Shown: one piece after another, positions 14,082 to 24,745 of the stretch
Numbering within the stretch: position 1 is the first letter of the stretch
How the letters are laid out: every line of letters starts with the position of its first letter
Position numbers and translations under genes: made by a program
The notes under the pieces: model-generated
Database searches by the model: none
Seen by the model: only the letters and a program-made list of their open reading frames with translations
Told to the model about the DNA's origin: nothing
Origin: an uncultured Oscillospiraceae bacterium
GTDB taxonomy: Bacteria; Bacillota; Clostridia; Oscillospirales; Oscillospiraceae
NCBI GenBank assembly: GCA_934645175.1
Contig: CAKUDE010000028.1
Coordinates: forward strand, 1-29,954
Reading direction: 5' to 3'
Length of the DNA stretch: 29,954 nucleotides

Positions 14082-17000
14082 ATGAAGAAACGCATCCTCT
14101 CCATCCTGCTCGTCGCGGCGATGCTTCTGAGCATTATCCCGGCGACCTTTGCCCGCGAAAGCGGCTTTGCCTCCGGCGATTCCGGCAGCACCGGTACCGG
14201 CGGCGTGCAGCTTCCCGTAGACGATATTCTGAAGAATAACAGCGGCTTCGCCACCGGCGAGGGCGAGGAAAAGATCGTTTACGACGCTTCCGGCCGCTTC
14301 TCGCTGAAGGTTCGTGAGCCCGAGGCCGATGAAACGGTCGAAATGATCGTTGTCATGAAGCAGCAGCCCTTGCTCAAGGCGGGCTTCAAGGCCGACGAAA
14401 TCGCCGCTCGCTCCGCCAAGGTCGTCCGCTACGAGAACTCGCAGCTTCGCGGCCTGTCCGTGCTGGAGGAGAACCTCACCGCGCGCTTTGCGAAGGAAGA
14501 GGGCTTCAAGCTCGGCTTTACCTATACCATCGCCATGACCGGCATGAGCGTTACGACCGCCTACGGCAACAAGGCCGCCATTGAGGCAATGCCCGGCGTC
14601 GATTACGTTTACGTCGCGCCGATGTTCTCCCTGCCGGAGGATCTCAGCCCGATGACCGCCAACGCCACCACCATGATCGGCGCCGACATCGTCAATGCCA
14701 CCGGCTACACCGGCAAGGGCATGAAGGTCGCCATTCTGGATACCGGCATCTCGCTCGGCCACCCCAGCTTCGGCGCGCTGTCCGAGGACAAGCTCACCGA
14801 CAGCTCTCTGACCGCAGAGAAGGTTGCCACGCTGTGGAATACCCTGAACGCCTCCAAGACCAGTCTGCGCAATCAGGCGTACTACAGCACCAAGATCCCC
14901 TTCATCTTCAACTACAACGGTATGGACTTCGACGTGTCCCACAACACGGCGGGTCATGACCACGGCACCCACTGCGCCGGCATTGCCGCCGCGAACCGCA
15001 TCGCCTCGAGCGAGGTCATCGGCGTTGCGCCGGATGCGCAGATTGTCGTTATGCAGGTTTTCTCCAGAAACGGCGCTTCCTGGGCGACCATTATGGCCGG
15101 TCTGGAGGACTGCGTCCGCCTGGACGTTGACGCCTGCAACCTGTCGCTCGGCTCTGCAGCGGGCTATACCACGGGCAATATGTCCGAGGTTCTGGCGCTG
15201 TTTGAAAAGACCGACATCCAGGTGGTCATTGCCGCCGGCAACGATACCAACAACGCCTACCAGAACCTGACGGGCACCAATCTGTCCAGAACGGGCAACC
15301 CCGACAACGGTCTGGTCGGCACCCCCAGCACGCTGCTTGCCGCTCTGTCCATCGCTTCCGTCGATAACGACGGCGCGCAGATGCTCTACTTCACCGTCGG
15401 TGAAAAGAAGATCGGCTTCAACGACACCGCGCAGACCGCGGCAACCCGGTTCATCTCGAATTTCGCGAGCCGGACGCTGGAGTTTGTGTTCGTTAACGGC
15501 TTCGGCACCGCCGAGGACTTCGAGAAGGTCAATGTTTCCGGTAAGGTCGCCGTAGTTTCCCGCGGCGGAAATTCCTTCCCCGAGAAGCAGGCCAATGCGC
15601 AGGCCGCGGGCGCCATTGCCTGTGTGGTCTACAACAATGCCTCCGGCATGATCAATATGCAGATCAATGACGGCGAAGGCAACATTCCCGCAGTCTTTAT
15701 TTCGCAGGCTTTCGGACTGTATCTGAAGGAGCAGTATGAAGCCGGTGTGCGCAGCCTGACCGTCTGCGACGGTACGCCCACCCTCATCAAGCTCGACCGT
15801 ACGGTCAGCGACTTCTCCTCCTGGGGCGTTACCCCCGACCTGAAGCTCAAGCCTGAACTGGCCGGTGTCGGCGGCAATATCTACTCCACCCGCGACCCGT
15901 CCATTTCCGGCTCCAACTACGGCTATATGAGCGGTACCTCCATGGCTACTCCGCAGATCACCGGCGCAATGGCCGTGCTCGTGGAGTATCTGCGCGAGAC
16001 GTATCCCGAGTTCAAGGAAGCCGAGCTGCGCCGCGTGGCCGCCAATCTGATGATGAGCACCGCCAACCCCGTGATGGCCGCTTTGAATCTTGAGGTTTCC
16101 CCCAGAGCGCAGGGCGCAGGTCTGGCCGACCTGACCCGTGCAACGCAGACGCTGGCATACCTGTCCAGCCCGGATGCGTATGAATTCCGTCCGAAGGGTG
16201 AGTTCGGCGACGACGACGAAAAGACCGGCGTCTACGAATTCCGCTTCACGATCAACAACCTCTCCGCGACGGAGAACCTGACCTACACGTTTGACGCCTC
16301 CGTGCTCAGCGAGTCCGTCAGCGTGATCAGCAACGTCAAGTACATTGCCGGCAAGCCCTATCGTCTGAATGCCAAGGTCGAGATCCTCGGTCAGGGCAGC
16401 GATGAAATGCTTGCTTACGACTTCAACCACGACGGCGAGATCACCACTGCCGACGCACGCGTACTGCTGCTCCATGTGACCGGCGAGAGCGTGATCGGAC
16501 AGGACGACTGCCACTATGCCTATCTCGACGTCAACGGCGACGGCGAGATCAATGAGGCCGACGTTGACGTTATCCTCGACTTCTGCGCCGAGCTGGAGGT
16601 TTCCGTCGATCTGATGAAGAAGATCGAGGCGACCGAGGCCGCCGCCGTCGAGTCCGTCGAGGTCAAGGCGGGCCAGAGCGTTACCCTGACCGCCCGCATC
16701 ACCCTGTCCGACGACGACAAGCAGTATCTCAACGAGAACTTTGAGAACGGCATCTACATCGAGGGCTTCCTCTATGCCAATACCGACAAGGAAGGCTCCG
16801 GCCTGAATATGCCCTTCGTCGGCTTCTACGGCGACTGGTCCGACGCGCCCATCTTCGACAGCGCCGACGAGTCCGAGGCCAGCCTGTATCCGCGCCGTAT
16901 CTTCACCGCCAACGCGCAGATCGGCACGAACCCCTACATCCGCACCGGCGCTTTCGGCGACCAGTACAACGCCTTCTCCTATGCCAACCCGTTGGCGGAG

Positions 17001-20000
17001 ATCGACGTCGGCCTGCTGCGTAACGCCAAGCAGATCCGGTTCACCGTAACCGACGCGAAAACCGGCGAGGTCTACTGGACGCTCTCCGGCACCGACATCG
17101 CAAAGTCCTATTACAACTCCAGCTACGGCATGATCTTCCCGTTCTACGTCCTCAACGGCGACGGCGAGGTCTGGGACGGCATGGACGCCGAAGGCAACAA
17201 GCTGCCCGACGGCACCGAGGTCATCTATACGACCGAGGCATGGCTCGACGACGGCGATGACCTTGTCGACGATTCCTTCTCCTTCCATATCCGTCTGGAC
17301 GACAAGGCTCCCGAGCTGGTCAATGCCGCAACGCTCCAGCAGGATCTGATGGTCCGCATCTCCGACAACAGCCTGATCCTGCCGTTGAAGATTCGTGACA
17401 ATCAGCACGTCGCTGCGGTGATCTTCACCAACAAGCAGGGCGTCATCATGGGCAAGTACGAGATCCCCAACACGCCGGGCGAAATCTACAATGCCGAATT
17501 TGACATCACCGGCTTCGGCGTCGATTTCACCATCACCATCTGCGACTACGCCTGCAACGAGACGGAGATCGAGGTTTCTCTCGACCTCGGCGATCTTGAC
17601 GTCTCCGATCCGACCGTCCGCACGCTTGAGAAGGGACGCCTCTACGGCTGCGAGACCTTTGACGGCGCTCTGGTCGAGGGCGGCTGGTTCAGCGCGAACA
17701 AGGCCGACTTCTCCGATCCGAGAAACGAAACCTATGACAGCACCAACCGCTACTACTCCGCGGAATTCGTCAACGGCCGCCTCATCGCGCAGCGCGCGAG
17801 CGACGGTGCGCTCGTCCTCGTCACGCCGTACAGCTCCTATTGGGGCACTACCGTCCTGCTCGAGCAGCACGGCAAGGTCGGCGACAGCGGCGTATGGGTT
17901 CTGTACGATATGGCGCTCGACTACAGCAGCAAGGGCGCTGCCGAATGGGATACGCATAAGAACAGCCTTTATGCCGTCGGCTGGTACTACCAGGGCGACA
18001 ACGACGGCGACGGCAAGGACGACGGCGCCAACAGCCTGTTCAAGATCAGCTTCTATGACAACGGCTATGTCTCCGTCGACCGGATTGCCGAGATCAGCGG
18101 CACCGACGGCGAGCTCCTGACCCTCGGCTGCACCACCGAAGGCCAGCTCTACGGCATCTCCACCGCCGGCAAGTTCTACTCCGTGGAACGCGACGGCACG
18201 GCCACCTACATCGGCACGACGGAGTTCGTCAACTATGAGAACTACTCCGGTGCGAACGTCATCCAGTCGATGGGCTATGACCACAACACCGACACCATGT
18301 ACTGGTACGCACACAGCCAGACGGCTGCAGGCGGCAGCTACATTAACGTCAACGTTACCTACACGGTCGACCTTGAGACCGGCCACTGCACCGAGGTCGG
18401 CACCTACGGCCCCGGCGGCCAGACCTGCCTATTCGTTCCGAACGAGCTGGAATCCGACCTGTTTGTATACGGCGTCAAGCCCGAGCGCTTCCAGGCGAGC
18501 GAGTGGCAGATGAGCATGGCCATCGGTCAGCGTAAGCGCATTGAGGTCAAGTGGGAGCCGTGGAATGCCGCGCAGACCAAGCTGACCTGGAGAAGTGTGG
18601 ACGAATCCATTGCGACCGTCAGCGCCAGCGGCTTTGTGACGGCCAAGTCCACCGGCACGACCTATATCGAGGTCACCGGCCAGGTCTGGAATCAGTGGAA
18701 CTGGAATCCCGAGACCAATCAGTATGAGCCCGGCTGGGAGGACTACACCACGAGCGTGAAGGTCACCGTTCTGCCCTCTGCGGACGCGATCTACAGCTAC
18801 GTCCTTGCGGACTTCAAGAATGCGGACAACAACTTCCGCTGGGTTACGTTCAAGGACATCACGCCCGGCAGCCTGACCCAGATTGCCAAGCAGAAGCTCC
18901 CGGCGATGGATCAGGAGGGCAACACCGTTATGACCGATGCCCTCTGGCAGGGCGGCGCCTACTACAACGGCTACGTCTACACTGTAACGATGGAGAGCGG
19001 CGTTGTTGACAACGTGATCTATGCAGGCACGGCGCTCTACCGCTTCAAGGTCAACAAGGGCAAGACGCCCGACCAGACCACCTTCGGCGAGCCCGAGCGC
19101 GTCGGCTTCACCGAGAACGTCGAGCTGGGTAACCTCGGCTTCGACTACAACACCGGCAGAATGTACGCCGTTGACTACACGAACGGCGGTCTGGCCATCG
19201 TCGATCTCGACACCGGCGCGGCCGATCTGCTCGGCACCTACTCCGGCGACATCGGCGGCCCGGCCATCACTCCCGCAATGTGCGTCACGGCCGAGGGCCT
19301 GATCGTTGTGTCCGACATGAGCGGTCAGCTCTACACCGTCGATCCCGATACCCTCGCTACCTCCCGCATCGATGGCGGCTCGCTGGGTCAGAATGCCTGG
19401 TACTATGCGGCGATGACCTACGACTACAACACCGGCAACATCTACTGGAACCCCTGCATGAACGCCAAGCAGTCCCCGCTGTGCCTGGTCCGCATCCAGC
19501 CGACGCAGTGGGATCCCAACAGACTGGAGGCCGTCATCGTCGATCTGGGCGACATTTCCACCAGCTCCGGCGTTGAGACTACGGTTCTGTTCACCATCCC
19601 GGAAAACGAGCCGGAGACCAGACAAATCCCCGTGGAATCCATCGACATCACCAACGGTGAGACTGCCGTCGGCCTGGTCGGCGGTACATTGAAGCTCAAT
19701 ACCGTCACCACGCCGCTGCGCCCGACCGTGCAGACCAAGACCTGGACGACCAGCAATCCGGACGTTGTGACCGTGGATCGCTTCGGCACCATGACCTTCA
19801 CCGGCGTCGGTACGGCGACCGTTACCGTCTCGATCACCAACAAGGACGAAGCCACCTACGGCGGCCCGTTCACCGATTCCATCGAGGTCACAGTTTATGC
19901 CTCCGCGGGCAACATGATCGGCTTCCTCAACGGAGACGACTACGGCTCGCAGTACTATGACTTCTGGCTGACGGTTCCGGATAACGACCTGACGCATTCT

Positions 20001-21692
20001 CCCGTTACCGTTTCCGCAATCAATTCCTACAGCCTGCGCACCGGCGTATACTATGACGGCTACATCTACGCCTATCTCAGCAACGGCAAGTTCTATCGCT
20101 TCGATGCGAACAACGTTGCAAACTACGCCGACCTCGGCGCCGTCAACCTTGACACCGAGACCGACCAGATCACCGGCATGGCCGTTGACTACGCCTCCGG
20201 CAAGGTCTACGCCGTGACGCTGTCCGGCAAGTTCGGCACGGTCAGTCTGGACAACGGTCAGTTCACCGAGATCGGCACGCCCGATGCGAAGATCTATGCG
20301 CTTGCCGTTGACAAGCGCGGCGTGATCTATGCTGCAGGCAGCCAGGTCTTCGGCGAGGAGGCCAAGCTCTACACCGTCAACCCGGCCAATGCGAAGTGCA
20401 CGTTTATCAAGGACATTCCCGGCGCACACGTTGGCACAGGCGCAAACTACTACGGCAGCAAAATGTATAACGCGCAGATGACCTACGACTTCAAGACCGA
20501 CCGTATTTATCTGCACGCCACCTATCACTCGAAGAGCCTGTCGTACTGCTCCGGTATGTACATGATGCTCCTCGGCAACGAGACTCCGGAGATCCTCTCT
20601 CTCGGCAAGGTTGCCATCCAGACGGCGCCCGGCAGAGACACCAAGATCGGCGAAGCCTATCTCGGCCTGCTGGCCACCACGCCCGATATGGCCGACGTTC
20701 CCGTCGGCGAGGTCAACGGCCTGCTCCTGAGCAAGACCGTCGGCCGTATCCAGAAGGGCAGCGAGCTCCAGCTCAGCGTTACCGTCCGCCCGTCCAATGC
20801 GGTGAATAAGAACGTGACCTGGTCGAGCAGCAATCCCGAAATCGCCGCGGTCGACGCCAACGGCAAGATTCTCGGCGTCAGCGAGGGCGTTGCGACCATT
20901 ACCGTCAGAAGCGAGCAGACCGGCGTCACCGCAAGCTGCACCGTCACGGTCGTTGATCTGACCGGCAAGCCCGCCTCCAAGGCCTTCACCGTTTCCGGTA
21001 AGCGCGACGCGCTCATCAGCTTCAATCCCGAGCTGCCCGGCGCCACCGCCGAGGTCGTCGCCTCCTTCTCCGGCGGCACAACCATCGCGGGCATGGCCTA
21101 CGACGGCGAGAACGGCATCTGGTACGTTGCCAACGAAGGCGGCCTGCCGTATCTCTACTACTACGACATGACCACCGGGCAGAGTGCCTACAAGGGTACG
21201 CTCTACACCTACTCCGACGCCAGCGACCTTGCCTACGATCCGGTCGAAAGAGCGCTGTATGTTGTTTCGAACTACTATATCTTCCAGTTCCTGGTCGATA
21301 AGCTCGAGTCCTTCAGCTATTCTTCCGCTTCCATCGACGTTTCCAATCTCAGAGGAATGCCGCAGGCCCGTACCGTCACCGTGAAGGACGGCTATGCCTA
21401 CTTCCTCGGCAGAGGCTACAACGGCACCGTGCTGTACCGCGTCAATCAGGAGATGCGCGCAAATGAGGTTGAGATTGTTGCCTCCGACATCGATCTGGTT
21501 GTCGAAAACCGCGTCAACGAAATGGTCTGGGACGAGACAAACGGCTGCTTCTATGTGACCGATTCCTCCGACCTGATCTACAAGCTGGTCGTCGATGAGA
21601 CCGCCGGCACGCATACCCTGACAAAGATCGATACCGTCGGCGACGGCATCGACATCAACGGCCTGACCATTATTCCTGCGAAAGCAGACTAA
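14082..21692 (+). CDS. Giant secreted subtilisin-family (S8) protease with an internal dockerin and propeller/Big_2 repeats
   Basis: 2,536 residues, start at 14082 with GGGGAG upstream. Signal peptide 1-24 (TFA|RE), then an I9-type propeptide-like region (about 80-185). The S8 catalytic domain (about 200-690) has D220 in AILDTGI, H294 in HGTHCAG, oxyanion N387 in AAGND and S620 in GTSMATP, with a PA domain inserted at about 470-565. A fibronectin-like region starts near 700 and contains a two-repeat dockerin: calcium loops DFNHDGEITTAD (780-791) and DVNGDGEINEAD (816-827). From about 1205, propeller-like modules (about 1205-1450, 1567-1846, 1941-2203, 2305-2536) alternate with Big_2 Ig-like domains (about 1474-1565, 1848-1940, 2205-2293). 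There is no LPxTG, membrane anchor or SLH, so attachment is probably by dockerin to the preceding gene's cohesin. Substrate unknown; the layout recalls lactocepin/C5a-peptidase enzymes. Confidence 0.92.
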   Translation: MKKRILSILLVAAMLLSIIPATFARESGFASGDSGSTGTGGVQLPVDDILKNNSGFATGEGEEKIVYDASGRFSLKVREPEADETVEMIVVMKQQPLLKAGFKADEIAARSAKVVRYENSQLRGLSVLEENLTARFAKEEGFKLGFTYTIAMTGMSVTTAYGNKAAIEAMPGVDYVYVAPMFSLPEDLSPMTANATTMIGADIVNATGYTGKGMKVAILDTGISLGHPSFGALSEDKLTDSSLTAEKVATLWNTLNASKTSLRNQAYYSTKIPFIFNYNGMDFDVSHNTAGHDHGTHCAGIAAANRIASSEVIGVAPDAQIVVMQVFSRNGASWATIMAGLEDCVRLDVDACNLSLGSAAGYTTGNMSEVLALFEKTDIQVVIAAGNDTNNAYQNLTGTNLSRTGNPDNGLVGTPSTLLAALSIASVDNDGAQMLYFTVGEKKIGFNDTAQTAATRFISNFASRTLEFVFVNGFGTAEDFEKVNVSGKVAVVSRGGNSFPEKQANAQAAGAIACVVYNNASGMINMQINDGEGNIPAVFISQAFGLYLKEQYEAGVRSLTVCDGTPTLIKLDRTVSDFSSWGVTPDLKLKPELAGVGGNIYSTRDPSISGSNYGYMSGTSMATPQITGAMAVLVEYLRETYPEFKEAELRRVAANLMMSTANPVMAALNLEVSPRAQGAGLADLTRATQTLAYLSSPDAYEFRPKGEFGDDDEKTGVYEFRFTINNLSATENLTYTFDASVLSESVSVISNVKYIAGKPYRLNAKVEILGQGSDEMLAYDFNHDGEITTADARVLLLHVTGESVIGQDDCHYAYLDVNGDGEINEADVDVILDFCAELEVSVDLMKKIEATEAAAVESVEVKAGQSVTLTARITLSDDDKQYLNENFENGIYIEGFLYANTDKEGSGLNMPFVGFYGDWSDAPIFDSADESEASLYPRRIFTANAQIGTNPYIRTGAFGDQYNAFSYANPLAEIDVGLLRNAKQIRFTVTDAKTGEVYWTLSGTDIAKSYYNSSYGMIFPFYVLNGDGEVWDGMDAEGNKLPDGTEVIYTTEAWLDDGDDLVDDSFSFHIRLDDKAPELVNAATLQQDLMVRISDNSLILPLKIRDNQHVAAVIFTNKQGVIMGKYEIPNTPGEIYNAEFDITGFGVDFTITICDYACNETEIEVSLDLGDLDVSDPTVRTLEKGRLYGCETFDGALVEGGWFSANKADFSDPRNETYDSTNRYYSAEFVNGRLIAQRASDGALVLVTPYSSYWGTTVLLEQHGKVGDSGVWVLYDMALDYSSKGAAEWDTHKNSLYAVGWYYQGDNDGDGKDDGANSLFKISFYDNGYVSVDRIAEISGTDGELLTLGCTTEGQLYGISTAGKFYSVERDGTATYIGTTEFVNYENYSGANVIQSMGYDHNTDTMYWYAHSQTAAGGSYINVNVTYTVDLETGHCTEVGTYGPGGQTCLFVPNELESDLFVYGVKPERFQASEWQMSMAIGQRKRIEVKWEPWNAAQTKLTWRSVDESIATVSASGFVTAKSTGTTYIEVTGQVWNQWNWNPETNQYEPGWEDYTTSVKVTVLPSADAIYSYVLADFKNADNNFRWVTFKDITPGSLTQIAKQKLPAMDQEGNTVMTDALWQGGAYYNGYVYTVTMESGVVDNVIYAGTALYRFKVNKGKTPDQTTFGEPERVGFTENVELGNLGFDYNTGRMYAVDYTNGGLAIVDLDTGAADLLGTYSGDIGGPAITPAMCVTAEGLIVVSDMSGQLYTVDPDTLATSRIDGGSLGQNAWYYAAMTYDYNTGNIYWNPCMNAKQSPLCLVRIQPTQWDPNRLEAVIVDLGDISTSSGVETTVLFTIPENEPETRQIPVESIDITNGETAVGLVGGTLKLNTVTTPLRPTVQTKTWTTSNPDVVTVDRFGTMTFTGVGTATVTVSITNKDEATYGGPFTDSIEVTVYASAGNMIGFLNGDDYGSQYYDFWLTVPDNDLTHSPVTVSAINSYSLRTGVYYDGYIYAYLSNGKFYRFDANNVANYADLGAVNLDTETDQITGMAVDYASGKVYAVTLSGKFGTVSLDNGQFTEIGTPDAKIYALAVDKRGVIYAAGSQVFGEEAKLYTVNPANAKCTFIKDIPGAHVGTGANYYGSKMYNAQMTYDFKTDRIYLHATYHSKSLSYCSGMYMMLLGNETPEILSLGKVAIQTAPGRDTKIGEAYLGLLATTPDMADVPVGEVNGLLLSKTVGRIQKGSELQLSVTVRPSNAVNKNVTWSSSNPEIAAVDANGKILGVSEGVATITVRSEQTGVTASCTVTVVDLTGKPASKAFTVSGKRDALISFNPELPGATAEVVASFSGGTTIAGMAYDGENGIWYVANEGGLPYLYYYDMTTGQSAYKGTLYTYSDASDLAYDPVERALYVVSNYYIFQFLVDKLESFSYSSASIDVSNLRGMPQARTVTVKDGYAYFLGRGYNGTVLYRVNQEMRANEVEIVASDIDLVVENRVNEMVWDETNGCFYVTDSSDLIYKLVVDETAGTHTLTKIDTVGDGIDINGLTIIPAKAD

Positions 21693-21711
21693 CGGTTCTT
21701 TCCCTTCCTGC

Positions 21712-21774
21712 CCCATCCGGGTTCCCTCCCGGATGGGAGAGGGCCTCTCCGAAAGGAGAGGTCCTCTGCGTTTT
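21712..21774 (+). terminator. Double hairpin terminator after the protease gene
   Basis: Two stem-loops in series: CCCATCCGGG (21712-21721) with CCCGGATGGG (21728-21737), and a 13-bp stem 21738-21750 with 21755-21767 around GAAA, followed by GCGTTTT. The second is the likely terminator. Confidence 0.75.
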
Positions 21775-21783
21775 ATGGGGGCA

Positions 21784-21822
21784 TAAAAAATCCGGAGCCT
21801 TCCGATCGGAAGGCTCCGGATT
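21784..21822 (-). terminator. Intrinsic terminator after the aminotransferase gene
   Basis: On the minus strand a perfect 15-bp stem (21822-21808 with 21803-21789) around GATC is followed by TTTTTT (to 21784). It ends the metK-aminotransferase transcript and faces the protease terminators. Confidence 0.88.
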
Positions 21823-21836
21823 GATTTCGGGGGGAT

Positions 21837-23033
21837 TTACTTATTCTTCGCGTTGTAACGCTCGATGGCGATGCGAAGCAGGTCGAGCGCACGCGCAAGA
21901 TCCTCGCAGCAAAGAACGTAGGCGATACGGATCTCCTGCTCGCCGGCGCCCTCGGTGGCATAGAAGCCGCTGCCCGGCGCGAACATGACGGTCTCGCCGT
22001 TGTCCTCAAACTCGGTCAGCAGGTACATCTGGAATTTCTCGGTGCTGTCAACGGGCAGCTTGGCCATTGTGTAGAAGGCGCCCTGCGGCTCGCTTGTGAC
22101 GATGCCGGGGATCTCCAGCAGCTTGCGGTAGCACAGGTCGCGGCGGCGGCGGTACTCGTCGCGCGTGGCATCGAAATAGCTTGAGTCGACATGATACAGT
22201 GCGGCGGCGCCGATCTGGTCGAGCGTGGCGACGGACAGACGTGCCTGAGACATCTTTGTAACGCTCTCCATGAACGCCTTGTTGCGGCTGATAAGCGCGC
22301 CGATGCGTGCGCCGCAGGCACTGAAACGCTTGGAAACGGAGTCGATGACGATCAGATTGTCGTCAATGTCGCGGAAGGATGCGGCGGTGGCGGGCTTGCT
22401 GCCGTCATAGATGAACTCGCGGTAGACCTCATCGCAGATGAGGAACAGGTCATGCTCCTTGGCAATGTCTGCCAGCAGGCGAACCTCCTCGGTGGTCAGG
22501 ACGGTGCCGGTGGGGTTGCCGGGGTTGGAGAACATAATCGCGCGGGTCTTTTCGTTGATGAGCGGCTCAATGCGTGCGCGGTCGGCAAAGCGATAGCCGT
22601 TTTCCGCCGAGGTGGGAATGGGGCGAATCGTGCCGCCGGCGCTGCGCACGAAGGTGTTGTAGTTGGGGTAGAAGGGTTCGGGAACGAGCACCTCGCAGCC
22701 CTCGTCGAGAATACAGAGCATAGTCATCAGCAGCGCTTCGCTGCCGCCGGTGGTAATGAGAAGGTCGCTGCGCGCATAGTCTACGTCGAGGCGCTTGTAG
22801 TAATCGCGGACTGCGTCGACGAGCACGGGGATGCCGGGCGCGGGGGCGTAAGCGAGCACCTCCTGATGGAAGTTCGCAATGGCTTCAAAATACGCCGGAG
22901 GCGTCTGAATGTCGGGTTGGCCGATATTGAGCTGGTAGATCTTGATCCCGCGCTCCTGCGCGGCGGTGGCGTAGGGGTAGAACTTGCGGATGGGGGACAG
23001 ACGGCACTGTTGGATTCGTTTTGCGAGCTTCAT
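21837..23033 (-). CDS. Pyridoxal-phosphate aminotransferase, class I/II
   Basis: A cytosolic fold-type I aminotransferase of 398 residues. The PLP site is visible: TTGGSEA at 94-100, NPGNPTG at 170-176 (N173), D201 and Y204 in CDEVY, Schiff-base lysine K235 in DSVSKRFS, and the arginine in RIAY near the C-terminus that binds the substrate carboxylate. The start at 23033 is set by GGAGG 10 nt upstream; the open frame continues to 23459 only as the shadow of metK. It lies 37 nt after metK with no terminator between, so it probably shares the SAM riboswitch. The amino acid substrate (aspartate, alanine, aromatic or methionine) cannot be told from sequence. Confidence 0.9.
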   Translation of the reverse strand: MKLAKRIQQCRLSPIRKFYPYATAAQERGIKIYQLNIGQPDIQTPPAYFEAIANFHQEVLAYAPAPGIPVLVDAVRDYYKRLDVDYARSDLLITTGGSEALLMTMLCILDEGCEVLVPEPFYPNYNTFVRSAGGTIRPIPTSAENGYRFADRARIEPLINEKTRAIMFSNPGNPTGTVLTTEEVRLLADIAKEHDLFLICDEVYREFIYDGSKPATAASFRDIDDNLIVIDSVSKRFSACGARIGALISRNKAFMESVTKMSQARLSVATLDQIGAAALYHVDSSYFDATRDEYRRRRDLCYRKLLEIPGIVTSEPQGAFYTMAKLPVDSTEKFQMYLLTEFEDNGETVMFAPGSGFYATEGAGEQEIRIAYVLCCEDLARALDLLRIAIERYNAKNK

Positions 23034-23070
23034 ACTGGGCAAACCTCCATTTAATAATAGTATACTCTTA

Positions 23071-24228
<1,158 letters not shown>

Positions 24229-24289
24229 GATAGATCTTCCTTTCTTTCAACATCAGTAAAAGTCTTTCAAAACCTATCGGTGCAAAATC

Positions 24290-24308
24290 GCCCCGTCAGC
24301 GACGAGGC
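24290..24308 (-). terminator. Terminator hairpin of the SAM riboswitch expression platform
   Basis: On the minus strand GCCTCGTC-GCT-GACGGGGC (24308-24290) with one G-U pair, followed by GATTTTGC. It comes 13 nt after the P1 helix of the aptamer. The T tract is short, so efficiency is uncertain; it may alternatively affect translation or be one half of a larger switch. Confidence 0.6.
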
Positions 24309-24321
24309 AGGTGGGCGCATC

Positions 24322-24416
24322 CTCATCTGCCGATCGCATGGATCGCCGGAATTGGCACCTTGCTTTCGCAGGTTGTCGGGCTTCATCGGGCCGGTCCCTC
24401 CGCCACTCTCGATAAG
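24322..24416 (-). promoter_or_regulatory. SAM-I (S-box) riboswitch aptamer upstream of metK
   Basis: Reading the minus strand, P1 is CTTATC (24416-24411) with GATGAG (24327-24322). Between them lie the S-box core segments: CGAGAGTGGCGGAGGGAC, GGCCCGATGAAGCCCGACAACC (in two parts) and GGTGCCAATTCC. These match the SAM-I consensus, including the kink-turn region and the pseudoknot arm. The aptamer binds SAM and would favour the terminator at 24290-24308, lowering metK and probably the downstream aminotransferase. Confidence 0.95.
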
Positions 24417-24433
24417 GTTATGAAATCTCCCCT

Positions 24434-24463
24434 ATATGATAACAGAAAAAAGCGAATTGTCAA
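24434..24463 (-). promoter_or_regulatory. Promoter of the metK operon
   Basis: On the minus strand, perfect TTGACA (24463-24458) with TATCAT (24441-24436, 16-nt spacer) or TCATAT (24439-24434, 18-nt spacer). The transcript would begin shortly before the riboswitch. Confidence 0.7.
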
Positions 24464-24617
24464 GGGGTTGCCGAAGATTCCTGCATACCGGGATATGCAT
24501 CAAACATGGAAGGCTTTGCATGGCCCGGAATACATCCCCTGCCGGGGGATAAAAAATTCTGTCGCGAAAAACGAAAAAAAGAGGAATTTGCTGGAGACTT
24601 TTCCCGAAATAGGCATT
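24464..24617. other. Spacer between the divergent metK and cooS promoters
   Basis: No gene with a ribosome site is seen. It includes a GC stem ATCCCC-TGCCG-GGGGAT near 24534-24550 and an inverted pair ATGCA/TGCAT around 24495-24521. These could be operator sites for a regulator of the CODH/ACS operon, but there is no direct support. Confidence 0.35.
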
Positions 24618-24646
24618 GACTTTTCAGGCCGGGCTTGTTAAAATCT
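24618..24646 (+). promoter_or_regulatory. Promoter of the cooS-cooC-acsB operon
   Basis: TTGACT (24618-24623), 17-nt spacer, TAAAAT (24641-24646). The start near 24653 gives a leader of about 93 nt ending at the ribosome site AGGAGG before 24746. Confidence 0.75.
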
Positions 24647-24745
24647 AATCAGTATATTTGGGAGGATTTCGTCGTCCCATTGCAACGGTGCCAAGAGCAT
24701 CGCTATTTTTGTGTTCAGTCAACAGATCACAACAGGAGGATTACT

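Noticed and set aside
12843..18386. A 1,847-codon open frame on the minus strand, antisense to the cohesin/SLH and protease genes
   Set aside because: It mirrors the codon bias of the plus-strand genes (third-position GC), has no ribosome site or recognisable domain, and spans two unrelated genes. The plus strand shows clear signal peptides, catalytic and SLH motifs.
18429..21716. A 1,095-codon minus-strand frame antisense to the protease C-terminal half
   Set aside because: Same artefact of GC-rich codon use; low-complexity Val/Gly/Asp-rich translation without motifs.
24360..24641. A 93-codon plus-strand frame between metK and cooS
   Set aside because: It overlaps the SAM riboswitch and the metK promoter, has no ribosome site, and shows no known domain.
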